The position numbers and the translations under genes were made by a program. From Welwitschia mirabilis (Eukaryota > Gnetophyta > Gnetopsida > Welwitschiales), in contig JBOZIK010000001.1 in the NCBI GenBank assembly GCA_051453625.1, positions 77,112,204 through 77,176,203 on the forward strand: 64,000 bases of DNA. Reading direction: 5' to 3'. The notes below the pieces were generated by a model. It was given only the letters and a program-made list of their open reading frames with translations. It made no database searches and was not told the origin of the DNA. This document shows positions 11,950 through 22,191 of the stretch, one piece after another (the first letter of the stretch is position 1; the number at the start of each line of letters is the position of its first letter).

Positions 11950-12560
11950 TCACTTTTATTGTTGTTATTATTGTCTTTTCTTATTGATTTTCTTTGTGAA
12001 GTGTTACCATACTTTATAACACCTTTTTCTCTACCTACGACTTTAACTCTTTTTGCAAATGTGACATATTATTCAAACATCTCAAATGCTTACATCCTAA
12101 GATATTCTGAGACATATGGAATGCATGACTTACCAAAGAGATATGCCATATCAGAGTCAGCAATGGAAGTTTCTAATTGCAAGGCAGTAACCCTCCATCA
12201 TCAAGCATAGCCTTGAATGGTTTCACTAAAATGTTGTTTCATTATCATTAACAAGTCTAGAATTATTTGTTTTGTTATGTTAATCAAGTAATGTTGCACG
12301 AACTTCTCAAATAGTTGTTTTATACTCATAATAGAGTGAGCTAACAAGCAATGATACCATTCAAGAGCTTGTCGTCTAAGAGATCGACAAAATAAGTGAC
12401 ATGCAATGTTTTGCTCTATGTTNNNNNNNNNNACTTTATGATGGACAAAAGAGTGAATTGGTGTATCATCAACATTTATGTCGAGGTAGTTTTTCTTGAT
12501 TTGAAGGCCTCATCTAATATCGTTGATGGCCTCTCATAGCATGTCGAATTCTATTAACTA
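11950..12560 (-). pseudogene. Gag core (retrotransposon gag domain) of the Tat-like element
   Basis: The minus strand near 12424-12290 reads CHLFCRSLRRQALEWYHCLL followed by AHSIMSIKQLFEKFVQHYL. This is the classic gypsy gag pattern RxFxxSLxGxALxWYxxLPxxSIxSFxxLxxxFxxxF. Weaker matches continue leftwards. A 10-N gap (12423-12432) and several stops break it. Confidence 0.65.
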
Positions 12561-12569
12561 TGTTGGTGG

Positions 12570-13074
12570 TTTTTCATCATTAGGTTGTTAAGTTTTTAGT
12601 GGTTCCTTAGCATTTTTCATATTCAAATAGGCTGTCATAAAGGATTACTCCTTCTTTGGGATTTGTGGTTCAGGTTTTCATGATGTTTGAGGTTTTTTGT
12701 CATGACCCCATTTATTTACAAACTCTTGATTTTCATCATATTTTTGGGAAAAGGAATCTTTAGGGAGAACCTTGTTCTTGTTACTTGGAAGTACCAATTG
12801 TCTAATTAGTAACAATCATATTCTTTGAGTGGAATGGATCAGGTAACCTACTAAATAACTCCTATAGTCATTCATAGCACAAAATTCGTTAGAAATGAGG
12901 GTTGAAGGGTGTTGTTGGATGAGTACCTTGTACTTGTCTTTAGAGATACAAGTTTTTTTCTCATAGGTCAACATTGACATCATGATTATCTTAGAATGTG
13001 ACAAGATGGTAGGCAAGATGAAGCAAAAAACAAGCGGGATTTAAAAATAATTTAGAAAACAATAAAAGGCCTAC
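12570..13074 (-). other. 5' leader and gag N-terminal region of the Tat-like element
   Basis: It lies between the primer-binding site and the gag core. Short minus-strand open stretches exist, but no domain could be recognised. Confidence 0.35.
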
Positions 13075-13094
13075 ATGAGTTCTAGCACCAAAAC
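13075..13094 (-). other. Candidate primer-binding site of the Tat-like element
   Basis: Right beside the right LTR the minus strand reads GTTTTGGTGCTAGAACTC. Sequences beginning TTTGGCGCTAG are common here in plant Tat-type elements as I remember them. The matching tRNA was not established. Confidence 0.45.
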
Positions 13095-13666
13095 TATTAT
13101 GAAAAATTTTTACAATGTGAAATTTTTAATTTTAAGTGGTCAAGTTCAACACGATAACATTTTAGTACAACTAAAATTATAAGATGAAAATAACAATAAA
13201 ATAAAGGAAAGAAGATTTAATCACTGACACATTATAAAAAAGAAATTTTTTACCCAAAAAAAGGGGTAAAATTAAGTGTCTTTGACTGGGTAGGACTTAT
13301 TTTATGATTTCCTAGAATGGCATTTTCTTAATTTGAATCCAAAATATTTTTTTTTATTTCTAAAATTATTACATTTACTAAAGAAATCTCAAGTAAATTA
13401 AGGAATCTATATCTTAATCTATTTTTTTGGATGGCCTAAAATACCTAATTATCTATTATGAAAATGTACTTATATTTTTTTTGTAAAATTTAAAGAAGAA
13501 TAAAATTAAAAAAAATAAAAGCAGATCATTAGTGAATGTTTATTTAAAATGACATAAACCAATACTTCTTTAGAAATAATACAAATGTATTTAATGGGAT
13601 CCAATAAGTAATTAAAATGAAACTGAGAACTTTGGAGTACAGATTGATAAATGTTATTCATTTGTA

Positions 13667-14250
13667 ATGCTTCTTCATGAACAACGAAAGTTTTTTGGCT
13701 TCTCTCCTCTATCGCCGCCTCATTCTTTCAGTGCTCTCTGGTTAACCTCCTCTTACCTGTGTTGTTCGCCCGGTGCCTGCACTGCATTATGCGCTCCTAT
13801 TTTGATCTTTGATGTGTGTCTTCGTGGCCTCTTTGTGCATGCTGTATTTCTTCCATTTATCTCTGCCGCTTCTTTTTTGACATCCTCCTCCTACCCTTTT
13901 TGCTGTGGTTTGTTGCTTCTGATGATGTGATTCCTATTTTTTTTGGATCTATTACATCTTGCCTTTTAGCTTTGTGCTTCTGTGCCTTTTTGGCTATCAC
14001 CAATCTTCCTGTCTGCCGTTCTATTAGTGTTTTGCTATTGTTATGTATTTTTTTTGCTGTGTGATCCTTCTAATGGTTCTCCCCCTTTTTTTTATTACCT
14101 TACTTCTCTCTTATTAATCTTTCATTATATCTATGTTTTATTGCTGATCACTCTTGTGAAATTACCTCTTTTGATGTCGAATACCTCTTCCTTTGATCAA
14201 TTTCTGTTTCAGATCCTGTGTCTTTTTCCATGACCTTCGTTGTGATTTGA
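13667..14250 (+). pseudogene. Captured leader and intron-like part (right LTR)
   Basis: This is the counterpart of 5570-6180, with the 3' splice site TTTCTGTTTCAG intact at 14201-14212. Open frames are not conserved between the copies. Confidence 0.45.
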
Positions 14251-14599
14251 GCGAGAAAAGTATTTGGTTGTGCATTTAGAGGGATAGCTCAGAGAGAAAA
14301 TCTGTGGTGGTGGATATAGGTCTCCAAGCTTTGACCAAAACATAGCAGTATAAAGAGATCTTAAAACCTTATGAAATTAAATTCTCCATGCCATCTCTAT
14401 GAATACTAATATTACATGATCGAAATGGATATGACTAAATACAAAATCCCTAACTAAGGAAATTTAAAAGAAACTAATAGTCAATTCTGGGTGAAGGTGC
14501 TAATGGATGACAGCAGATGCTAAAGGCCAGCATAGTTGAAAATGGTACCCCTGACTACTTCCAGATCACATCTTTAATGAAATAAATGAGCCCTACAAC

Positions 14600-15190
14600 T
14601 CTAATCTAGATTGAGTTTCTTCAATAGCAAGAAGGTGCAAGAAGTGAAAATAGGAAAATCATGGCTGAATCGTTAACACTTCTACTGCTTTTACTGAAAG
14701 GCAAGGTATGGCTTGAGCTAGAATTTCATTTTTGATCAAAGCTTAGGTTAGGCTTAGAATTTCATCCGTTGGCAGCCGTTTTGTTGGTTTTCTGTATCTT
14801 CTTATTTTTGTTTGCTCTATGTACATTTCATCACTACTGTCACAAAGACGAGATGCATTTTCCTTCGAAAGTTAGAGTTACTTTCAAGAAAGTTCTAAAT
14901 ATTACACTCATGAAGAAGGCACTTCTTCAGACGAGAAGAAAGAAGGAACATTTTTAGAGAACCAAAGAGAACTAATTAGAGGATGGAGATGAATATTTGG
15001 AGGAGGAATATTTTAATGGAAGAAAGATGTCACCCTCTAAATTTTTCAGGCGTGACAATTTATGATGATAAAGAAAATTGTTTGCCTTATTGTCTTTTCT
15101 AGTCTTCAAACTGTTTAAGATTTACTTTAACTTAGAGTTATCAGCAGATAGATTTCTTAGTATTTAGGAAGCAACATGGATTATTTGCTT
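14600..15190 (+). pseudogene. Captured unidentified membrane-protein fragment (right LTR)
   Basis: This is the counterpart of 6560-7144. The membrane segment (VLLVFCIFLFLFALCTFHH) and the peptides KVLNITLMK, LEEEYFNGRK and MSPSKFF are recognisable. The start and frame are lost. No family is assigned. Confidence 0.5.
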
Positions 15191-15555
15191 CTGTATTTTT
15201 TGCAGACCGAGTAGCAGATTTGAGATGCCTATGAAAATGTATATTTGGAACAATTTTTTTTGTTTTCTTTCTGTTGTTAGAATACTCAAGATCTTTTCTA
15301 AGTTGTAGGATTTGAGTAAGATGACTTGTTAGATTAAAGTTTTCTGTCAATCATCTTCCACTAGGTAGAAAGAGCTGAGCACCACCTTTGCCAGCCAATG
15401 AGCGTACATAGAGTATAACATTTTCAAAGGCGTGAGTATTAAGACGAAAACCATATCCACCAGCTCCAAATTTAGAAATATATACATTGTGTATCCTTGG
15501 AATGTTCACTTTATTATAGCGACAAGTGCCCTGATTCTTATGTCATCATTTATAG

Positions 15556-15656
15556 ATTGAACTTGCTTTAGTAAGTGAAGGGAAAGATTACAAATCGATA
15601 ATTGAATTTGAAGAGAAAAATCATTACTTCATCAAGAAAGTGAATGCGATTGCATG
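15556..15656 (+). pseudogene. Captured exon-like segment (right LTR)
   Basis: It follows ATTTATAG and is open for 33 codons. It includes DYKSIIEFEEKNHYFIKKV, the longer version of the segment at 7411-7470. Confidence 0.45.
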
Positions 15657-16008
15657 ATTCTCAAAGGAAGCTACAAAAGCTAGCTCTAACAATCACATAA
15701 GTAGAAACATCCCTCTAAATAAAAATGCAAAAGAAACCTTCCAATTCTGACATCTAATAGAAAAATGAAACAAAGCATTTCACAAACCTGATTTGTCAAA
15801 AGAAGAATGAAATCCCTGCTTCGAGAACTCCAACATCCCTTTTCTTCAAGAGAGACATAAAGCTTTACATGTCAAGCTCCATACCTCCATAGAATAAGAG
15901 TGAAGGAGAGGAAAAGGCAAAGTAGTGTGTCCAAAATTAAAGCAGAGTAAAATCCCTATTGGACATTGATTGATGTTTCTCTTCTCTAATAACATCCAAT
16001 GAATAGAT

Positions 16009-16485
16009 TTGATTTAATTTGCATCTCTATGGTGATGCCTTAAGGAGTGGCATATCATATTTGAAAGGTTTGACAGAGATAGAAGTNNNNNNNNNNNNNN
16101 NNNNNNNNNNNNNNNNNNNNNNNNNNNNNNNNNNNNNNNNNNNNNNNNNNNNNNNNNNNNNNNNNNNNNNNNNNNNNNNNNNNNNNTATGGTTATGCCTT
16201 AAGGAGTGGCATATCATATTTTAAAGGTTTGACAGAGATAGAAGTGGTCAAATAGATTCTCAAGAGTTGCAAGATGCACTTTGGAGTCTTGGATACATTG
16301 TATCTCTGTCTATCTTGAACATACTTCTTTCAACATACAATAAAATAGGTCACGCTGGAGCAATTAATTATGACAGCTTCATAGAATAAACTTGCAAAGT
16401 CTTTTCCTTGTTAGAAATGATATTTGAATATGTGGAATAATTGTGAAGGGCCTTATAGATATGTTCAAGGCAAAAGACATATATT
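16009..16485 (+). pseudogene. Captured CML48-50-like penta-EF-hand fragment (right LTR)
   Basis: After the gap the frame reads KEWHIIF, stop, RF and the EF-hand loop DRDRSGQIDSQE (16231-16266). Then come ALWSLGYIVS, closer to the family consensus than the left copy, and INYDSFIE. After an intron-like stretch it resumes at 16431 as CGIIVKGLIDMFKAKD. The sequence from GGxxATGCCTTAAGGAG to AGATAGAAGT occurs on both sides of the 100-N gap (16087-16186), probably an assembly artefact. Confidence 0.75.
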
Positions 16486-16756
16486 NNNNNNNNNNNNNNN
16501 NNNNNNNNNNNNNNACCTTCTAATCACCTAACTACCTTTGTGATGGTGGAATCTTGTATCCATTGTCTATTTATTTTGTACATACCAAATAATAGAAATA
16601 AAAAGGGGTTTCATGTGATTATTACAAATTATTTAAACTTTTGAATTATGCAACTTTGTAATAGTGTATCAAAATTTAACCATCGAATTTTAGCACAGTT
16701 TACTTTCAGTAATAAAATTGGAAATTTAAAAAGAAAGAAGAAATAAATAATAATAA

Positions 16757-17185
16757 NNNNNNNNNNNNNNNNNNNNNNNNNNNNNNNNNNNNNNNNNNNN
16801 NNNNNNNNNNNNNNNNNNNNNNNNNNNNNNNNNNNNNNNNNNNNNNNNNNNNNNNNNNNNNNNNNNNNNNNNNNNNNNNNNNNNNNNNNNNNNNNNNNNN
16901 NNNNNNNNNNNNNNNNNNNNNNNNNNNNNNNNNNNNNNNNNNNNNNNNNNNNNNNNNNNNNNNNNNNNNNNNNNNNNNNNNNNNNNNNNNNNNNNNNNNN
17001 NNNNNNNNNNNNNNNNNNNNNNNNNNNNNNNNNNNNNNNNNNNNNNNNNNNNNNNNNNNNNNNNNNNNNNNNNNNNNNNNNNNNNNNNNNNNNNNNNNNN
17101 NNNNNNNNNNNNNNNNNNNNNNNNNNNNNNNNNNNNNNNNNNNNNNNNNNNNNNNNNNNNNNNNNNNNNNNNNNNNNNNNNNNNN
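16757..17185. other. Assembly gap (429 N) at the end of the Tat-like element
   Basis: By comparison with LTR2 (22298-22694), 397 bp of LTR1 should lie here, plus a 5-bp target duplication and the last few bases of the right LTR. The total is close to the gap length, so this gap size seems realistic. Confidence 0.7.
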
Positions 17186-17340
17186 TAGTTAACCTTGTTA
17201 ATTAAAGCAAGAAGATTATTCATTCTAGTTAAGTGAATGAGTAATAAATATGATCTCTTTTTTTACTCCAATATCACTTATTACTCATCCTACTTATTAA
17301 TGATAAATCATGTGATCTTAAGCTATGTGTCTTTGTTTAT

Positions 17341-17350
17341 CTATATATAG
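17341..17350 (+). promoter_or_regulatory. LTR1 TATA box
   Basis: CTATATATAG, followed by GA-C-CTTTCCTCTCTT, is conserved in LTR2 at 22850-22859. Its position, far inside the LTR and before a CT-rich leader, suits the U3/R promoter. Confidence 0.55.
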
Positions 17351-17420
17351 AGATCCTTTCCTCTCTTGTAAAAGGAGATACTTTTTTGTGTTTCATATAA
17401 GTGAATTTCTTCTCCCCTCC

Positions 17421-17423
<3 letters not shown>

Positions 17424-17472
<49 letters not shown>
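17424..17472. repeat. (CT)n microsatellite in LTR1
   Basis: A pure CT run of about 49 bp ends at a 10-N gap (17473-17482). LTR2 has only imperfect TTCTTTCTCTT here, so the expansion is specific to LTR1. Confidence 0.9.
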
Positions 17473-20076
17473 NNNNNNNNNNTTGTATAGCTTAAAACTT
17501 GAAAGCTTGGAGCTAAGGAACTCTTTAGCTTGGATCTTCATCAATCTTTAACTATTAAGATCTTACCAATCTTTCCAAATAAGCTCTTTACCCTTATTAT
17601 CTATATCACATCTTTTTTATAATGGAATGATGTAATATTACATTAGAAAATTATTTATTCCTTTTATAAAATTATATTATAAAATATTATTCACTCCGAT
17701 TGTCTCTCACCAAGATGTTATAGTGAGATATGAAGGGTCTCTTATGCTTAGTGATAAAGGATTACTAATGGATTATTATGATCAAGTGATTATGGGGTTT
17801 ACTATTAAACAAAAGAAATAAATTTGGATACCCATGTTTATTTAATATTGAATTTTTTAATTTATTATGCATTAGGACTATTTTATTAGGGGAAAAGTCT
17901 GATCTTCAAATACCTCTTTAGGCTATTACTCTTTCATGGAAACCCCAAGGTTCATAGTAAATGATTTTTTAAATTGATTTAATATTTCTTTCTATATTGA
18001 TTTTTCTTTTAGTAAGTAACTAGTTATATATCTATTATTTTAATAATTTGAGTTATTATTTAACCAGCTATAAAAACATTATCATATTTTTGTTTTGGCG
18101 AAAACTAAATTTCTAGAATAGAGGCATAGGATAAAAACATTATATCTTATCAATTGGTAGGTATAAACTATTGAAATGTTTTCTATAAGTCTAGGATTGT
18201 GTTATGAAAGTGAAATTGTAAAAATAATAATTTTTCTAAAAGATAAATATTTTTAAAAAATTATTTATTAAAATACATTATAAAATAAATGTATAAAATA
18301 GTAAGTAATTTACATTTTTGTATCTAGATATTAACATATTTGCAAACTTGAGAATCCTAACTTGTAGGAAATTGATGAGCTTTCTCAAACATCTTAAATC
18401 ATTTAAAATGTCAAAGTATTCTAAAAGTTATGGTCATGTTAATGTACTATGGGAGGACTATAATTATAGAAAATTTAATAGTTTGTAATCTTAAATGATA
18501 ATATTATAAATAATATTTTAGGAATTCAAAGATAGTTTAAGTTAGATTTTAAGAATCCTATTATATGTTTAGTTTCTTAAAAACTGTTATAATTTTTTGT
18601 TTTATAATTAATTAATTTTTAATTTTTAACTATGATGTCTCTTTAGAGCCTAAAAAATGTTATAATTAAAGTTTAAAATTATAGAAAATTTATTTAAAAA
18701 TTTTAATAGGAAAATTAAATATATAAAATATGTTTGTAGCAGTAAATTTAAGTTAAATTACTATAAGTAGTATTTATTTGTAGAAATACATCTTTTACCT
18801 ATAAGTAGTCTTTAGCTTATCCTTTTTTTTTATTTAACTTATAACATACCCATATGAATATGGGATAAAAATATATATCGTAGTAATTATGCTTGAGCTA
18901 TACTTTCTTTTATTTACCTTCTTTGCACTAATCTATAATGATTGTCATATGAGCATGAAGAATGTTTCTAGGATTGACATAACTCCAGGCATGTTTTAGT
19001 TTGTTTAAGTACTTTATTAAGATGTTATTTGATATATTTTAAATATTTTTATTATTATTTAAATAAAAATAAAATAATATTTCATTTATTTAGATAGAAA
19101 AAAAGAACATTTCCTTTATCTATATTTTTATGATAATAATCTTGAGAATAGAATTATTCTTGTATTATTTCTTTTTTATGGTTATTTCTATAAAACGAAT
19201 TAAATTATCAGTATAATTATTATAAATAGGAAAATAATTTATCAAATATCCATGTTAGATAGAATTTTTTGCATGCATTTATGTGGTATATTCATCAAAC
19301 ATGACTAAATCAAGATAATTTTAAAAATGTTGATCCTAACACTTGGATTTCATCACCAAAATGGGTTGCATTGCATTTTCTTTTTATAATACCCTTTTAA
19401 AAGTAGATTTAATCATCACTCTCCTATCCTACCTATGTATGAACTTATTTTGGCTTAATATCTTGAGCCCTTGCTATCAATGGATCATGTTACACTATCC
19501 GAAAATGCTTCAAGAAAGTAGGGATCATTTGTAAGTATGCATCCACTTCATATACCACTTATCACATGAATTGGGAGCATATTAAGATAAATTAGAAGTC
19601 TATGAAATTGAGCCCAGCCATATTTGTATAGTTTAAAACCTGAAATAGAACCAACTCACATCCAAATGATGGCTAAATATTGAGTTAGAATGTCATTAAT
19701 AAAAGTTGCAACCACCTATTATGTTGATTCGGAATTACCTTTAAAACTTATCCATGCATGTTGACAACAAGTATACATCTCCTCAATTATTTATAAGATC
19801 TCTTTTATGTAATAAAAAGCTAGGAAGAAATGAAGGACATAAAATTATGACGTTGCTATTGTTTGTAAATCAAAATAATCTAAAAATTACTTATAGGTAA
19901 ATATATAATACTAATATGACTTGTTTTTCTTAGAATATATAAATTATAATAAATTAATAAGTATAATTTGGTCCTAGGTTCTACTATGTCTATTAGGTCA
20001 TAATATTAAAGAAGAAAGGAAGGAAAAAAAACAAATAGTGCTTAATTAGGGTAAGAGAAAATATGGTATTACAAAT

Positions 20077-20088
20077 TGATATGAAAGC
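20077..20088 (+). other. Primer-binding site of the G1 gag-only copy
   Basis: TGATATGAAAGC matches the initiator-methionine tRNA site TGGTATCAGAGC at 9 of 12 positions and lies three bases after the LTR1 end. This fixes the LTR boundary and plus orientation. Confidence 0.6.
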
Positions 20089-21271
20089 ACAAAGTTAACA
20101 TAGATAATACTTATGTTAAGTACTTATAAATTTATAATAATATAAATCCAATTACATTTTTAATAATCTTCCTTATTAATAATTATAAATTTGGTTGTAA
20201 CCATAATAACATTAACTCCTAATAGCTATAAAATTAGTTATGTCCCTAATATCATAAACCATGAGTAAGATCAATTATATTCTTAATAATACTAAATTCC
20301 AAGATAAGTTTAATTTCTACATAAGCATGAATTTAATCATATCTTCTAATAGTCATGAAGTCTATTATACCTATAATTTTTTTACTCTCTAAATATATAC
20401 AAAATTACATTTATGTTAATTTAATAATTATAAAGATTACACTAATCATAATCTTTGCACCTTCATAATTCTAGAAGTTGATTATATTTGTGATAGTTCT
20501 GAAGTATTTATAAGTTTAACTATAATCCCAAACCCTAGATGATCATTATGATAATCATATTTATAAAATTCTAAATCACTAAATAAACCAAAAAGGATGA
20601 TGAATTTAAATCATTAAAGAATCTATTACCTTAGAGATATAGATGATAATCACTTGGAAGAATTGCAATTATCTTAAGAATTTAGAACAATGACCTTATA
20701 TGATTTCTTAGAAAGCTTAACCTTTTGCAAATAAAATATCAACACACAAATAGTACCTTATAATTAAATATCCTTAGAAATAATCAAATCTTCAACTAAG
20801 TTATTCATTCTTAATTATATGTTCACATAGCTTTAAAGTAAAAACCCATATTCATAACTTATAAATCTTGTCTATTAAACATAAAAAAAGGAGATAAACT
20901 TGATTTTGTACCTAAAGACATAAATAAGGACTCATCACATCATTAGGATAATCATGTTATTCCTAAGATTATAATAACATTTTTAAGTTATACCTGTTAT
21001 AACATCTATCCTATTTCTGAATATAATCTCATAAAAAGTTTTCTTTCTTTTAGATGCGTCATTGTCATTAGTTAAACCTTGATACCAGATCAGTTGTACT
21101 AATTAATTAACATCAAGAGAATTTACAAGAGATTCAACAACATAATAATAAAAATCAACCCCTATTCAACCTTAATCCAAAATCATTGATGAATAGCTTA
21201 GTGTATTTCATATTACAAATAGTAAATCAAGGTTAAAAATAGTAAATAATGGTATCAATCACCCTAAGGAA
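20089..21271 (+). other. G1 leader between primer-binding site and gag
   Basis: AT-rich, with no coding signal found on either strand. Only its first 40 bp or so resemble the start of the next internal region after LTR2. Confidence 0.4.
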
Positions 21272-21760
21272 GTGGGTATGAGGAAATTAATTCAAATATT
21301 TTTTAAGTTAAATCGACTGAAGTTTGTAAGAGGTTTAGATTCTTTTAAAGCAGAAGCATGGCTGAGTAATATTGAAAGAGTTATAGGTACCTTAGAATGT
21401 AATGAATATGAAAAGGCTTTCTTAGATATTTATATATTACAAAGAGAAGCTAATCTATGGTGAAAAATAGAAACAACCACGTTATAAGGTCTAAAACCTT
21501 TTTGGAGTAAATTTGAGCACATCTTTAAAGAGAAGTACATACCCAAGTTCTATATTTACTAGAAGATCACAAAATTCTACATCTTAAGACAAGCCCATAA
21601 TGTGACCATAGCATCTCATAAGTGCAAATTTGTAGAATTATTAAGATATGTATCAAATATACATTTAGATTAAGAAGCTAAATAAAATCTCTTTATTGAT
21701 AATTTTCTTCCTTCTATCACTACAAAAATGTCCATGTTTTAACCTAAGGCTCTATAGAGG
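21272..21760 (+). pseudogene. Gypsy gag remnant of G1
   Basis: The open part (21272-21463, 63 codons) holds FFKLNRLKFVRGLDSFKAEA followed by WLSNIERVIGTLECNE and FLDIYILQREANLW. It matches the plant gypsy gag core (F-x-G-x-x-D-P-x-x-A-E-x-W-L...L-x-G-x-A-x-x-W-W). After a stop the match continues in pieces: FWSKFEHIFKEKYIPKFY, then ELLRYVSN and FIDNFLPSI. Gag builds the virus-like particle. No protease or polymerase follows before the 3' end of the element, so this copy is gag-only. Confidence 0.75.
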
Positions 21761-21989
21761 CTGTAGAAAAGGAAAAACTAGTAGAGCAAAATTGTACTTT
21801 ATCCATAAGTGGGAGAGATTTTTAGATACAAACAAGTATTATTGACTTATAAAAATATGGCATGATTTTAGACATAATTGATTAATGCAAAATAGAGAAG
21901 TAATAAACCGTGAAAAGTAAATACCCAAATCTTTTTGAATCTTATAACATACAATTAGGTGTTCTTAAGCTTTTTATGTATCTTAATTC

Positions 21990-22191
21990 TTAAGAGTGAA
22001 TTAGTTTAAATGGGGAAGAATTTCATATTCCATATTTTGTAAACATTATTTACTTGAATATTAAGTATACTAAGCTTTTAATTAAATTATTAATTATTTA
22101 TATTTAAATTACTTATCAAAATAAGATGTTATTTTAAGTTAATCTTAGTTTGTAACTTTTATAATTTACCATGAAAATGGGAAAAAAATTA
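21990..22191 (+). other. 3' end of the G1 gag-only copy with polypurine tract
   Basis: It aligns with 4690-4893, the 3' end of copy A. It ends in ATGGGAAAAAAATTA (22177-22191), a decayed polypurine tract, before the LTR start at 22192. The interval from gag to here is only about 230 bp, showing loss of all pol genes. Confidence 0.65.

Larger units (their letters stand above)
4999..16756 (-). mobile_element. Tat-like Ty3/gypsy element, minus strand, gag-protease only, with very long LTRs
   Basis: Two direct repeats of about 3.5 kb (4999-8485 and 13095 to about 16770) flank a 4.6-kb interior. On the minus strand the interior begins with a candidate primer-binding site next to the right LTR and ends with a G-rich polypurine tract next to the left LTR. 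The interior encodes gag (about 12560-11366) and retropepsin (10880-10620) remnants on the minus strand. I could not find reverse transcriptase, RNase H or integrase, so it looks non-autonomous. The LTR ends are TG...CA. The element sits inside G1 LTR1. The last bases of the right LTR are lost in the N gap. By eye, the two LTRs differ at many positions, so the insertion is old. Confidence 0.75.
13095..16756 (-). repeat. Right LTR (5' LTR) of the Tat-like element
   Basis: It starts TATTATGAAAAA, matching TGTTACGAAAAG of the left LTR with three transitions. It aligns to the left LTR until the N gap at 16757, about 10 bp short of the expected end. It contains the same captured gene segments and two more N gaps (16087-16186, 16486-16514). 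Confidence 0.75.
17186..20073 (+). repeat. G1 LTR1, right piece
   Basis: It aligns with 22695-25600 along its whole length. It contains a conserved TATA box and ends GGTATTACA at 20073, followed by a primer-binding site. It is the remainder of the LTR that starts at 4894. Confidence 0.75.

Noticed and set aside
16726-17223. Long minus-strand open frame
   Set aside because: It consists almost wholly of N-gap bases. The same holds for the frames at 62555-63247 and 16014-16255.
17341-17544. Arg-Glu repeat protein on the minus strand
   Set aside because: It is a translation of the CT microsatellite and a gap.
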